Assembly (NCBI RefSeq): GCF_040548815.1 | Contig: NZ_JBEPSM010000004.1 | Span: forward strand, 62,001-126,000 | Source of the DNA: Kaistia defluvii | GTDB lineage: Bacteria > Pseudomonadota > Alphaproteobacteria > Rhizobiales > Kaistiaceae | DNA: 64,000 bases | Reading direction: 5' to 3' | In this document: positions 6,762 through 13,896 of the stretch, one piece after another | Numbering within the stretch: the first letter of the stretch is position 1 | How the letters are laid out: every line of letters starts with the position of its first letter | Notes under the pieces: model-generated | The model's database searches: none | Told to the model about the DNA's origin: nothing | The model's input: the letters and a program-made list of their open reading frames with translations, nothing else | Translations under genes and position numbers: made by a program

Positions 6762-6857
6762 ATGAAGAAGACCTATGAGAAGCCGGCAATCATGAAGTCG
6801 GCACTCCTGCAGCGCGTGGCGGCTGAGCCCGTGCCGAGCGGCTACAACGGCAACTGA
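6762..6857 (+). CDS. Candidate RiPP (lasso-like) precursor peptide, 31 residues
   Basis: The ORF has a good ribosome site (AAGGGGG, 5 nt spacing) and encodes a leader MKKTYEKPAIMKSAL, then LQRVAAEP and the C-terminal VPSGYNGN. A lysine-rich start followed by Y-E-K-P-x-(I/L) is the leader pattern of lasso-peptide precursors and of short putative RiPP precursors common in Rhizobiales. It stands alone on the plus strand, divergent from the endolysin and followed 33 bp later by a rho-independent terminator. No cyclase, protease or leader-binding (B1/B2/C) gene is in the window, so if it is processed, the enzymes act from elsewhere. The usual threonine near the cleavage site is missing (AAEP). Confidence 0.6.
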   Translation: MKKTYEKPAIMKSALLQRVAAEPVPSGYNGN

Positions 6858-6889
6858 TACCTCCGTCGCTTCGCTGAGAACACTTCGCG

Positions 6890-6913
6890 CGCCGGCACCC
6901 CCGGCGGGTTTTT
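6890..6913 (+). terminator. Rho-independent terminator of the small peptide gene
   Basis: CGCCGG (6890-6895), CACCC loop and CCGGCG (6901-6906) form the stem, followed by GG and five T. It lies 33 bp after the stop of the 31-codon ORF and marks it as a single-gene unit. Confidence 0.85.
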
Positions 6914-7080
6914 CGTGACAGGGAACCAGCTTTGCCGTCGCGTATTGACCAATGCGGGCGTGCTAATGCAGGCCGTCAATCCAGCTCATGACCGGCAGTT
7001 CGCGGTTTCAGGGCACCAGTGAACCGCCCGCACCCTCTTGCCGACGAGCAAGCACGCCGTCCCCGGCGTGGTGCTCCAGG

Positions 7081-7117
7081 GCCCGCCAGCATCATCCCCC
7101 GAATCCCGCTGGCGGGC
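7081..7117 (-). terminator. Strong hairpin between tail genes and lysis cassette
   Basis: GCCCGCCAGC (7081-7090) and GCTGGCGGGC (7108-7117) form a perfect 10-bp stem with a 17-nt loop, 17 bp past the stop of the 7134 gene. No U-run follows on either strand. It may reduce read-through from the tail operon toward the lysis genes. The rest of 6914-7133 shows nothing I can call. Confidence 0.45.
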
Positions 7118-7133
7118 TCCACTACTCCCCGCC

Positions 7134-7592
7134 CTAAAAGCGCTCCGCAGCCACGAACAGAGTGTCGATCGCCTGTTCATCGAGTGCCATCTCGAGCCCG
7201 AGAGCCGAGACGTAGGGATGCCCGCGCTGCCAATTGTTCGCGTCGGCAAACCAGATTTGCACGGCTCGGACCGGGTGCGCTGCAATCATGGCCTCAACGT
7301 CGTCTAAGATCTCGGCTTGATCGAGGGCGAGCTTTGCCTGTGCGGCAGAGACCTCCGAAGGTATTGGCGCCGGCGGAATGTCCTCCAGCACGTAACGAAC
7401 GCCTTCTCCGGCCCATTCGACGGCAGGGCCGGGTTGCTTGCCGTCCGGCAGCACGCTGGGTGCCTTCGCGCGATAGAGCCCGATGGCTGCCATCTCGGCA
7501 TCAGACCAGAGCCAGGCAATGCTGGCCGGGTAGAGGACGCCATCAATCCGTACAGTGGGGTCCCATCGGGTTAGGTCTCTGAAGAAAATCAC
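7134..7592 (-). CDS. Conserved-looking phage protein near tail fibre genes
   Basis: The 152-residue protein starts at GTG 7592. The C-terminal half (AKLALDQAEILDDVEAMIA, VQIWFADANNWQRGHPYV, ALGLEMALDEQAIDTLFVAAE) is a recurrent layout in proteins encoded after tail fibre genes in alphaproteobacterial phages: a helical region, an aromatic W-x-R segment and a final helix ending F-(V/I)-A-A. A fibre-assembly role is possible. It ends the tail block; a strong hairpin follows. Confidence 0.65.
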   Translation of the reverse strand: MIFFRDLTRWDPTVRIDGVLYPASIAWLWSDAEMAAIGLYRAKAPSVLPDGKQPGPAVEWAGEGVRYVLEDIPPAPIPSEVSAAQAKLALDQAEILDDVEAMIAAHPVRAVQIWFADANNWQRGHPYVSALGLEMALDEQAIDTLFVAAERF

Positions 7593-7607
7593 GATCTCGG
7601 CGCCCCT

Positions 7608-8315
7608 TTATAAGGGTATGGGGATGGGTCGACCTGTGACGTCAACGGCGAAATAATCGATCTCGCTGTTGGGCGTGGTCGAGAAAGCCGTGCCGATCGC
7701 CACGAAGCCGGGGCCGGCTATGTTCGTGTCTGTCACGGAATGCAGCCATGTGGTCGGCTCAGCCGTTCCAGACGGCCAGATCCTGACCTGGATGTTGTTA
7801 CCGACGCTTCGATATCGGATGTAGACCCAGGTATTGACGGTGTAGTTTGGCGTCGGAAGGAACGTCTGCGCTCCGATGATCGTGCCTGCGCCAGACACAT
7901 ATCGAACCAGTGCGCCGGACCAACGCGAGCCCGAGGTCTGCATGGAAAGAACGCCACGATAGGCGTTCTTCGATGCTGGCACCCCTGACGCCCTCGATAT
8001 GACCGATACCAGTTCGGCCACCGCAGACCAGGTTGCGATCGCTCGCACCCTCATCAGAACTTCCACGTCCGCACTCGCCGGGATTCTGTCCCAACCATAA
8101 CCGGGCTGCGTCCCCGCGACGCCGTTCTTGGTGATGCGAAGCGCCTTCCCGGAGAGGGAGCCAGTCACGGCCACGACGCTCGCGCTATAGGCCGATGCAT
8201 CCCATTTCTCGGACCAATCAATAGGCGGGCTGCCGGTCGCATACTCCGAGAAGTTCGTCTGGAAGAGTGGCCCCTGCGAGGCGGCGATCATGTTGCCCAT
8301 GAACCCCGGCAGCAT
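7608..8315 (-). CDS. Phage tail-associated protein, beta-rich (lectin-like fold possible)
   Basis: The start at ATG 8315 overlaps the upstream stop (TGATG). The 235 residues begin with MLPGFMGNMIAA and continue as a beta-strand-rich region with many aromatic and glycine turns (FSEYATGSPPIDWSEKWD, VYIRYRSVGNNIQVRIWPSG). The W-x-Y-I-R-(Y/F)-R-x-x-G-x-x-I-x-x-(R/K)-x-W layout resembles concanavalin-like domains of phage fibre proteins. Likely an exposed virion protein that binds host surface glycans; this is inferred. Confidence 0.6.
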   Translation of the reverse strand: MLPGFMGNMIAASQGPLFQTNFSEYATGSPPIDWSEKWDASAYSASVVAVTGSLSGKALRITKNGVAGTQPGYGWDRIPASADVEVLMRVRAIATWSAVAELVSVISRASGVPASKNAYRGVLSMQTSGSRWSGALVRYVSGAGTIIGAQTFLPTPNYTVNTWVYIRYRSVGNNIQVRIWPSGTAEPTTWLHSVTDTNIAGPGFVAIGTAFSTTPNSEIDYFAVDVTGRPIPIPL

Positions 8316-9007
8316 CACTTCCAATCCTTCGACAGAACGGCGCGGATTTCGGACGTCGACACGCAATCAAGATCGAGATAGTCGACCGCACCCGAGGCCT
8401 GCGACAGGACCAGACCGAAGCCGCCTGGCGTCTTGAGGGTCGGGCCCAGGGCCATCGTAAAGGCGCCGGCGATGGCCAGGCGGATGCGGCAGCGACGGCC
8501 GACGACAAAGGCTGTAGGGTCCGGCAGAGTAAAATTCGCATTGACTGGCAGCGTGAAATCAATGCCCGCGGTCATGTCCCAGGCGACAGAGCCCGAGACG
8601 ATCGAGAGGGGGACCGGCACCATCGCAGCCGCCAGGCCGTCAGTGCCGATGATCTTGGCTGTCGCGAGCGCGCGGTATTGCGCCCCTGACGCCCCGACCA
8701 GATAGTCGCCCAGCGCGGTGATGTAGACCTCGGCAGCTCCGGTCAGGTTCAGTAGGCCTCCGGTGGAGGATGCGAGCAGCGAACGCGCCATGACAGTGCC
8801 GCTGGCCGTGTAGGTGCCAAGCCCGATCTCCCAGGCGGTGCCATCCTCGATAGCGTAGTTGAACGTGTCGCCATTGGCGACGCCTGCCGCTGCGAAGGTG
8901 CGATAGTAGCCCTTTGCCGCATTTGCCACGGCAGCGCCAAGCGTTACAGCGCCCGTTCCGGTGGTCGCGGTGGTCATCCGCGCCCGGTCCTTAATCACGA
9001 AAGCCAT
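8315..9007 (-). CDS. Phage tail/virion structural protein
   Basis: Start at ATG 9007 with AAGGA 6 nt upstream. The 230-residue protein has a first half typical of phage proteins beginning VIKDRARMTTATTGTGAVTLGAA, with YRTFAAAGVANGDTFNYAIEDG and WEIGLGTYTASG, and a second half with VAWDMTAGIDFTLPVNANFTL, a beta-rich part. The N-terminal part is widespread in fibre-region proteins of alphaproteobacterial siphoviruses. Exact position in the virion unknown. Confidence 0.65.
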   Translation of the reverse strand: MAFVIKDRARMTTATTGTGAVTLGAAVANAAKGYYRTFAAAGVANGDTFNYAIEDGTAWEIGLGTYTASGTVMARSLLASSTGGLLNLTGAAEVYITALGDYLVGASGAQYRALATAKIIGTDGLAAAMVPVPLSIVSGSVAWDMTAGIDFTLPVNANFTLPDPTAFVVGRRCRIRLAIAGAFTMALGPTLKTPGGFGLVLSQASGAVDYLDLDCVSTSEIRAVLSKDWK

Positions 9008-9016
9008 GGTCAATCC

Positions 9017-9898
9017 TTACTGGTAGTTGGTGCGCCAGGCACCGGAGCGGCCCATCCAGCCCTGCGTGACGGGCTTCCAGCTTCCGCCCTTGCGGACGAA
9101 CAGCTTGGCCGGAACGGCGATGCCGCCGCGGCGAACGAAGAACAGGCTGCCGCCGATCAGTCCCAGCGAGATCTCGGCCGGTAGCGACAGCACTTCATTG
9201 CCGTGCAGAGCGTGGATCTGGCCCAGAGCGGGCACAGTGATGACGGCCGGCAGGGATAGGAGGGATTGGCCGGCAAGGTTGTGGATCTGACCAATGGCGG
9301 CGCTGCCGATCTCCGCAGGCGCGCCCGTGATCCCGAGGCCTACGAGCGGCACCAGGACGGCCAGCGATCCCGGAGCGATTGCCGCAGGCGTGCCGACGAC
9401 GGGCAGTCCCGCCAAGGAGTGGACCTGACCGAGCGCCCCCACACTAATCGCTGGGGCACCCGAGACGACGCCCTGGCCAGTCAGGGCATGGATCTGGCCA
9501 AGCGCAGCCGTTCCGATCTCGGCCGGCGCCGTGACGATCGACAGGCCCAGCAGAGCCACGCCGGCGACGCCGAGCGAGCCCAGCCCGATCTCCGTGCCAC
9601 CAGAGGCAAGGCTCTGACCGGCCAGAGCATGAATCTGGCCGAGCGCTCCGACCTGGACGACCGCCGGGACCGAGACGACGCCCAGACCGCTCAGGGCATG
9701 GATCTGACCCAGCGCCAACTTTCCGATGACGGCCGCCTGGGAAGCAACGGCGCCACCGGAAAGAGCATGAACCTGGCCAAGTGCCGCGGTCCCGATCTGG
9801 GCATTGGCAGAGACGACGTCGCTGCCTGAGAGCGCAACGACGTTGCCCGGTGCCTGTCGGCCAAGCGGGACGGAGCCGAGAGGGGCTGATCCGAGCAT
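9017..9898 (-). CDS. Tail protein with about ten 23-24-residue ALGQIHAL repeats
   Basis: The 293-residue protein consists of imperfect repeats of the form (I/V)-G-x-x-ALGQ(I/V)HAL-x-G-x-x-(V/L)-x-S-x-P-A, running from about residue 18 to 245. Two repeats have lost the QIHAL core (SLGVAGVALLG, SLAVLVPLVG). The C-terminus is different: FFVRRGG, AKLFVRKGGSWKPV and a tryptophan-rich end. Solenoid or beta-prism-like repeats followed by a basic aromatic end suit a virion surface protein. The long antisense ORF at 9266-9829 is a shadow of the repeat DNA. Confidence 0.75.
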   Translation of the reverse strand: MLGSAPLGSVPLGRQAPGNVVALSGSDVVSANAQIGTAALGQVHALSGGAVASQAAVIGKLALGQIHALSGLGVVSVPAVVQVGALGQIHALAGQSLASGGTEIGLGSLGVAGVALLGLSIVTAPAEIGTAALGQIHALTGQGVVSGAPAISVGALGQVHSLAGLPVVGTPAAIAPGSLAVLVPLVGLGITGAPAEIGSAAIGQIHNLAGQSLLSLPAVITVPALGQIHALHGNEVLSLPAEISLGLIGGSLFFVRRGGIAVPAKLFVRKGGSWKPVTQGWMGRSGAWRTNYQ

Positions 9899-9918
9899 CT
9901 ATCCTCGCAGGATGAAGG

Positions 9919-10296
9919 TCAGGCGGGGCCGAGCAGCGAAACGTCCATGGCGCCGAGCGTGAAGACGTTGCTTGCCGTCACGACCTGCGTTCCAGTCAGC
10001 GCCTGCGCCACCAGGAGCCGACTGTTGACGGTGTCGACAGCCGCCCAATGCGACGCGGTTCCGCCGGCGGCCACCGCACCATCTGAGATGGCGGTCGTCG
10101 TCACCTTGCGTCCCCCGGAGCGCGCGGCGGGAGAGCCGAAGGCCCCCCCGACAGCGAAAGTCTTGCTGCCAAGGGCATTGGTGGCGTTCGCGGCCGTGAA
10201 GGTCGCCGGCTCGGCATTACAGATGAGGATTTTGTCGGCCTCGGCGTCGAGGACGTTCAACCCGAGATCGAGGACTCGGTCGTTGAGATACGGCAT
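9919..10296 (-). CDS. Phage structural protein, unknown
   Basis: A 125-residue protein that starts MPYLNDRVLDLGLNVLD and continues with TFTAANATNALGSKTF, a layout I associate with small proteins encoded in the fibre region of Rhizobiales prophages. No membrane segment or cysteine motif. It lies within the tail-tip/fibre operon between two other minus-strand genes. No function can be assigned. Confidence 0.65.
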   Translation of the reverse strand: MPYLNDRVLDLGLNVLDAEADKILICNAEPATFTAANATNALGSKTFAVGGAFGSPAARSGGRKVTTTAISDGAVAAGGTASHWAAVDTVNSRLLVAQALTGTQVVTASNVFTLGAMDVSLLGPA

Positions 10297-10335
10297 GGAA
10301 ACTGCCTTTCCGTTAGGGATTACGAGGCGAAGAAA

Positions 10336-10674
10336 TCAGCCGCCGGCGATCTGGGTCGCGCGGGTCATGGCGGCGGCTTCTTCCGGGTGGAAGCTGTCCT
10401 CGAGCCAGGATCCTTCCGGAAGGTCTTCGGTCGGTTCCACGCGGGAATAGACGTAGAAGCCCTTCGGATTGAGCCAGTCGAGATAGGTCATCGTCTTGTC
10501 GGCCTCGATCACCTCGCCGGCAGCATCTCGGTGGCCGAGCTGATAGTGAGCGGCCGTCTTGTCATTCGCCAGCAGCTTGGCGGTCGCCTTGCCGGTTCTC
10601 TTGGCCGGCCCACGCTCGACGCGCGCCTTGCCGTCGATCTCGGTGATGTCTTCGTTTATGCGGATCGTTGCCAT
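10336..10674 (-). CDS. Phage protein, unknown
   Basis: The 112-residue, charged protein (MATIRINEDITEIDGKARVE; WLNPKGFYVYSRVEPTEDLPEGSWLEDS) begins at an ATG preceded by GGACC. It lies in the same operon as its neighbours. The aromatic-rich second half suggests a small folded beta domain. Not recognised. Confidence 0.6.
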   Translation of the reverse strand: MATIRINEDITEIDGKARVERGPAKRTGKATAKLLANDKTAAHYQLGHRDAAGEVIEADKTMTYLDWLNPKGFYVYSRVEPTEDLPEGSWLEDSFHPEEAAAMTRATQIAGG

Positions 10675-10688
10675 GATCGGTCCTTTGG

Positions 10689-11297
10689 TTAGGCAGGGAC
10701 TTTCAGCCAGAGCGCGTTTTCCGGCGCGCTGCCGGTCGGGTCGTTGGTGCTTATGGTGATCGAGGGCACGCCGAGCGCAGCGAGCACGTCGGCAGTGGTG
10801 GCGCCCGGCGCGCCAGGCGTCCCGGGATTGCCCTGCATGCTGGTCGGGCCAGCCCAGTCGCCGGAGGCGGCGCTGGCCTTGATGTAGATCTGGAACGGCA
10901 CGACGTCGGTGCGGACAAAGATGAAGCCTTTCGCGGCGGCGTTGTTCGCCGTGCGATCGGCGAGCGTGCCGGTTGCGTCCGGCTTGAAGCCGAGGCCCGC
11001 CTCGATCGCCGCCACGATCGCCGTCAGTCGGGTGTTGATCTCGGCGGCCGATCGCCAGCCGATGCCGGTACGCAGGATCCGGTAGTCGGGCTCGTTGGTC
11101 AGCATGGTGCCGTTCCAGGGCAGCGCCAGCGTCAGGCTGGTATTGCTCGGCACCGTCTCGACTACGGCGAAGCCGTCGCCCTTCATCAGCGTGTCGCCGG
11201 GCTTCACCTGGCTCAGGAACGCCGTCAGCGTGCCGGCGACGGCGAGGCCGCCGGCGGCGACCGAGATGTTGCCGGCGTGATAGGTGCTGTCAGCCAT
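10689..11297 (-). CDS. Tail fibre-like protein with a collagen-like segment
   Basis: The 202-residue protein has an N-terminal region (YHAGNISVAAGGLAVAGTLTAFLSQVKPGDTLM) that resembles the entry domain of phage fibres, a helical linker (EINTRLTAIVAAIEAGLGF) and a short Gly-x-y run near residue 160 (GNPGTPGAPGATT). Gly-Pro-rich collagen-like segments are common shafts in trimeric phage fibres. Its start overlaps the end of the upstream gene. Confidence 0.65.
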   Translation of the reverse strand: MADSTYHAGNISVAAGGLAVAGTLTAFLSQVKPGDTLMKGDGFAVVETVPSNTSLTLALPWNGTMLTNEPDYRILRTGIGWRSAAEINTRLTAIVAAIEAGLGFKPDATGTLADRTANNAAAKGFIFVRTDVVPFQIYIKASAASGDWAGPTSMQGNPGTPGAPGATTADVLAALGVPSITISTNDPTGSAPENALWLKVPA

Positions 11298-11658
11298 TCA
11301 GGAACTCCTCGAGGGCAGCTTCGATGGCCGCCGGATGCGGCGCAGATCGGATGGCGGCTTGCGTGGCCTGGCGCCGGGTCTCGATCGCCGTCAGTGCTGC
11401 TGCATCGGCCGCCGCTTTGGCGACGACGCTCGACGCCAACTCCGCGACGGGGAGCCCTTTCGCCACGGCCTCGGCGGTCAGCAGTGGCGCGCCGCCCTCA
11501 CCGCCCAGTACCCGCTTCGCCTCGGCCAACTTGCGCGCCCGGAGCGCCGCAATCGGCGACGACGTCAGCGGGTGCAGTTGCTCGCCCGCCATTTCATCAA
11601 GGCGCGCAAGAGCACTCGCCCGGAGCGGCTCCAGGTTCTTCGTCAGACGGATTTTCAA
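11290..11658 (-). CDS. Helical phage protein, possible fibre-region accessory
   Basis: The start is uncertain: TTG 11658 has GGAG 9 nt upstream and gives 122 residues beginning LKIRLTKNLEPLRASALARLDEMAG; a further upstream ATG (11718) would add a proline/arginine-rich tail that looks untranslated. The protein is alanine-rich and helical with LRARKLAEAKRVLGGEGG in the middle. Similar short helical proteins accompany fibre genes in related prophages. Function unknown. Confidence 0.5.
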   Translation of the reverse strand: MKIRLTKNLEPLRASALARLDEMAGEQLHPLTSSPIAALRARKLAEAKRVLGGEGGAPLLTAEAVAKGLPVAELASSVVAKAAADAAALTAIETRRQATQAAIRSAPHPAAIEAALEEFLNG

Positions 11659-11746
11659 GGTGATGGGCTCCGGCCGAGGTCGTCTATCCGACTCGACTCC
11701 CGGGGGATGATGGGCCACCCTCTGGTTGCAACCTTGGGAGGGGCCA

Positions 11747-11983
11747 ATGAAGGAAGTGAAACTCGAACTGAGCGGGGACGATCAGCCGGAGCGCATGGAT
11801 CTCCATGCGGCCGATCTCCAGGAAATGTTTCAGTCGGACCAAGAGGGAACGACGCTTATCTGCGCAGCCTGCGGAAAGCCGATGGTCGAAGGTTTCCCGA
11901 CAAGCTTCATGGTCATGGCTGGCGTCGACTTGGTCTGCCAGCATTGCGAAGCACGCAACTTTTTGGACACTACTGCCCTTTAG
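11747..11983 (+). CDS. Zinc-ribbon protein on the opposite strand within the tail region
   Basis: The start at ATG 11747 has an excellent ribosome site (GGGAGGGG). The 78 residues contain CAAC and CQHC knuckles about 30 residues apart, a single predicted zinc ribbon, with an acidic N-terminus. It is one of few plus-strand genes inside the late minus-strand operon, which is the usual behaviour of a separately expressed cargo gene. It converges with the 12152 gene and overlaps its 3' end by 14 bp. Confidence 0.6.
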   Translation: MKEVKLELSGDDQPERMDLHAADLQEMFQSDQEGTTLICAACGKPMVEGFPTSFMVMAGVDLVCQHCEARNFLDTTAL

Positions 11984-12152
11984 CTAAGGGCTCGCTCGGA
12001 TCCTTCGAGAGCGAGACGATCGCGTAGCCGTCCCTGATCTCCGCAGAGGTGATTGCGTCCAGGCGGAGATGTACCCGGCCGCCCGGATGGTCCGTCTCGG
12101 AATCGATTTTGATGACGTGGCGGCGGCTAAGCTTGGAGGCTTCACTGGTCAT
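11970..12152 (-). CDS. Small phage protein, unknown
   Basis: From ATG 12152 (AAAGGA upstream) the protein has 60 residues: MTSEASKLSRRHVIKIDSET, then HLRLDAITSAEIRDGYAIVSL. It resembles a small beta-rich PH-like piece but I do not recognise the family. It follows the 12185 gene in the tail operon. Confidence 0.5.
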   Translation of the reverse strand: MTSEASKLSRRHVIKIDSETDHPGGRVHLRLDAITSAEIRDGYAIVSLSKDPSEPLAKGQ

Positions 12153-12184
12153 AGTCACAGTCCTTTGGGTTGGAGATGTCTGGG

Positions 12185-12580
12185 CTAGATCACCGTGATC
12201 TCGGCCGACCAGGGCATGAACGGGAACTGGTCGAAAACGACCCAATAAGTCGCCGGCATCTCGGCCGTCAGCTCGAGCAGACCGTCCTCGACCGATACCG
12301 GCTGGCCGTCGATATGAACGACACACGGCACCGGCAGGCCGGTGATCTTGACCTTGCTGCGCTTGTCGGCCGGGATCTCGGTGCGGTTGATGGCGATCGG
12401 CGCGACCGGGCGGGCGACCAGTTCGCCATCGACGACATAGTTGGTCGCCATCGACGCCCCGCCCGGCACGACCACGAAGGAGAAGCCCCTCGACCGCAGA
12501 TCATCCAGATCGTCCGGGCTGAAAGCGCCACTCACCCCGCCTGTGATCCTGCCGGCGTCGTCATGATAGAACAGCTGCAT
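12185..12580 (-). CDS. Phage tail-region protein
   Basis: The 131 residues start MQLFYHDDAGRITGGVSG and contain a repeated short motif of the type VV(D/E)GELVARPVAP and VHIDGQPVSVEDGLLELT. Start and upstream stop overlap (TAATG). Proteins with the FYHD..G.I.G.. start occur next to tail-fibre genes and may be fibre adaptors. Function not established. Confidence 0.6.
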   Translation of the reverse strand: MQLFYHDDAGRITGGVSGAFSPDDLDDLRSRGFSFVVVPGGASMATNYVVDGELVARPVAPIAINRTEIPADKRSKVKITGLPVPCVVHIDGQPVSVEDGLLELTAEMPATYWVVFDQFPFMPWSAEITVI

Positions 12581-12951
12581 TAGGTCATCTCGTTATCGAA
12601 CACGTTGTAGGAAAACACCGCGCCGGCCGTGCTGTTGTTGATCGTGAAGACGTTGCTGGCACGCCGATAGGTGACCTCGAACCCACGCCCTGGCCCCCGA
12701 ACGCCGTTCGTGCCGTAGAACATGTCGACGAGGATCAGCGGCAGGCCGAGGAACGTTTTCGGCAATGGGATGTTGGTGTTGCCGGCCGGCAGAGCGGCCG
12801 TGATGCCAGATACCAGCGGTCGCAGCCTCTGGGTTCCACTGTCGAAGACGAGCCCTTCCGGCGGCGCCGTGTCGACATCGAAGCCGGGCTTGGAAAACTG
12901 GATGACGAAATTCGAGCCGCGCTTGCCCAGGTGTCCTCGTTTTGTCGGCAT
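12580..12951 (-). CDS. Tail-region protein with one SKPGFD module
   Basis: The 123-residue protein begins MPTKRGHLGKRGSNFVIQFSKPGFDVDTA and has the same layout (K-R-G, SKPGFDV, F-x-S, P-L, aromatic turn with a GTNG) as the two halves of the neighbouring 12955-13896 protein. It therefore appears to be a third, free copy of one module. Expected to be exposed on the virion near the tail tip. Confidence 0.65.
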   Translation of the reverse strand: MPTKRGHLGKRGSNFVIQFSKPGFDVDTAPPEGLVFDSGTQRLRPLVSGITAALPAGNTNIPLPKTFLGLPLILVDMFYGTNGVRGPGRGFEVTYRRASNVFTINNSTAGAVFSYNVFDNEMT

Positions 12952-12954
12952 GGT

Positions 12955-13896
12955 TCAATCCGTCGGCACGGGGCGGTCGAGCACGATGATCGAAACGTTA
13001 CCCCAGACGTTTTGCGACCAACGGCGGATCTGCACCTGACCCGCCCCGGGCGACGGCGAAGTGATGAAGCCCGACATCGGATAAGCGCCGCCCCAGGTGT
13101 TCACCTCTTTGTCGGATGGCAGGGTGTAGATCTGGTCGTTCTGTGCGCCGTTGAACGTTCCGAAAAAGAAGATGATCGGATAGTAGCCCTTCCAGGTGTA
13201 GGGGAAATTGATCACCGTATAGACGTTGTCGGTCGCGCTGCTCGCCACGCCCTTCCGGCTGTTTTGGGGCGCGAAGGTGGCGTTGATGACCGTGAAATCA
13301 TCGTCCGAGCTGAAGGCCATCTGGGCCTTGGCGCAGGTCCGAACATCGAAGCCAGGGCGCGAGACATAGAGCCCATAGTCGGTGCCTCGCTTCCCCATCA
13401 TCATCCGCGCCAATGGGTGCGGGTCATTGCCGACGACGCCGAGATCCCGCGCCGGGATCTTGAAGACCACGGCACAGACATAGTGGTCGAATCGGAATTG
13501 CCCCGACTGGGCGTAGATCACGACGCGGTCGTTAAACACCTCATACGTGAGAGAGCCGGTGCCCGGGGCATTCGGGCCAATGTCCTCGCGCCAATAGATG
13601 AGAGCGCCGTTTGGATTCGACAGGAAGATCTTCACGCATGGCACATAGGGCAGCGCCGGGAAATACAGGGTCCGCGGGCTCAAATTGCCAGCGCCCGGGC
13701 TCTGGTTCGCGGTAATGCCGAAAATTCGCTCTTTCGCGACCGCGTGGATATTGCCGGCGAAGGGCCACGCCGTGTCGAAGTCGAGCTTCTCCCGTGTCAG
13801 GTTCGGATCGGACGCATCAAAGCCCGGCTTGGAGACGCGAGCGCGCCAGTCGCCGGGCGATAGCTGGCCCGCGAACAGGCGAGGATTAAGGGCCAT
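12955..13896 (-). CDS. Tail-tip accessory protein with duplicated SKPGFD module
   Basis: Start at ATG 13896 overlapping the upstream stop (TGATG); 313 residues. Two related halves can be aligned by eye: RARVSKPGFDASD...AGNIHAV...FPALPYVPCVKIFLSNPNG in the first and GLYVSRPGFDVRT...FSSDDDF...NFPYTWKGYYPIIFFFGTFNG in the second. The single-module protein 12580-12951 is the third copy. The gene follows the large tail-tip protein, so a receptor-contacting role is plausible. Confidence 0.7.
   Translation of the reverse strand: MALNPRLFAGQLSPGDWRARVSKPGFDASDPNLTREKLDFDTAWPFAGNIHAVAKERIFGITANQSPGAGNLSPRTLYFPALPYVPCVKIFLSNPNGALIYWREDIGPNAPGTGSLTYEVFNDRVVIYAQSGQFRFDHYVCAVVFKIPARDLGVVGNDPHPLARMMMGKRGTDYGLYVSRPGFDVRTCAKAQMAFSSDDDFTVINATFAPQNSRKGVASSATDNVYTVINFPYTWKGYYPIIFFFGTFNGAQNDQIYTLPSDKEVNTWGGAYPMSGFITSPSPGAGQVQIRRWSQNVWGNVSIIVLDRPVPTD

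Noticed and set aside
9266..9829. A repetitive plus-strand ORF over the tail repeat gene
   Set aside because: Its repeats only mirror the DNA repeats of the minus-strand gene; no ribosome site.
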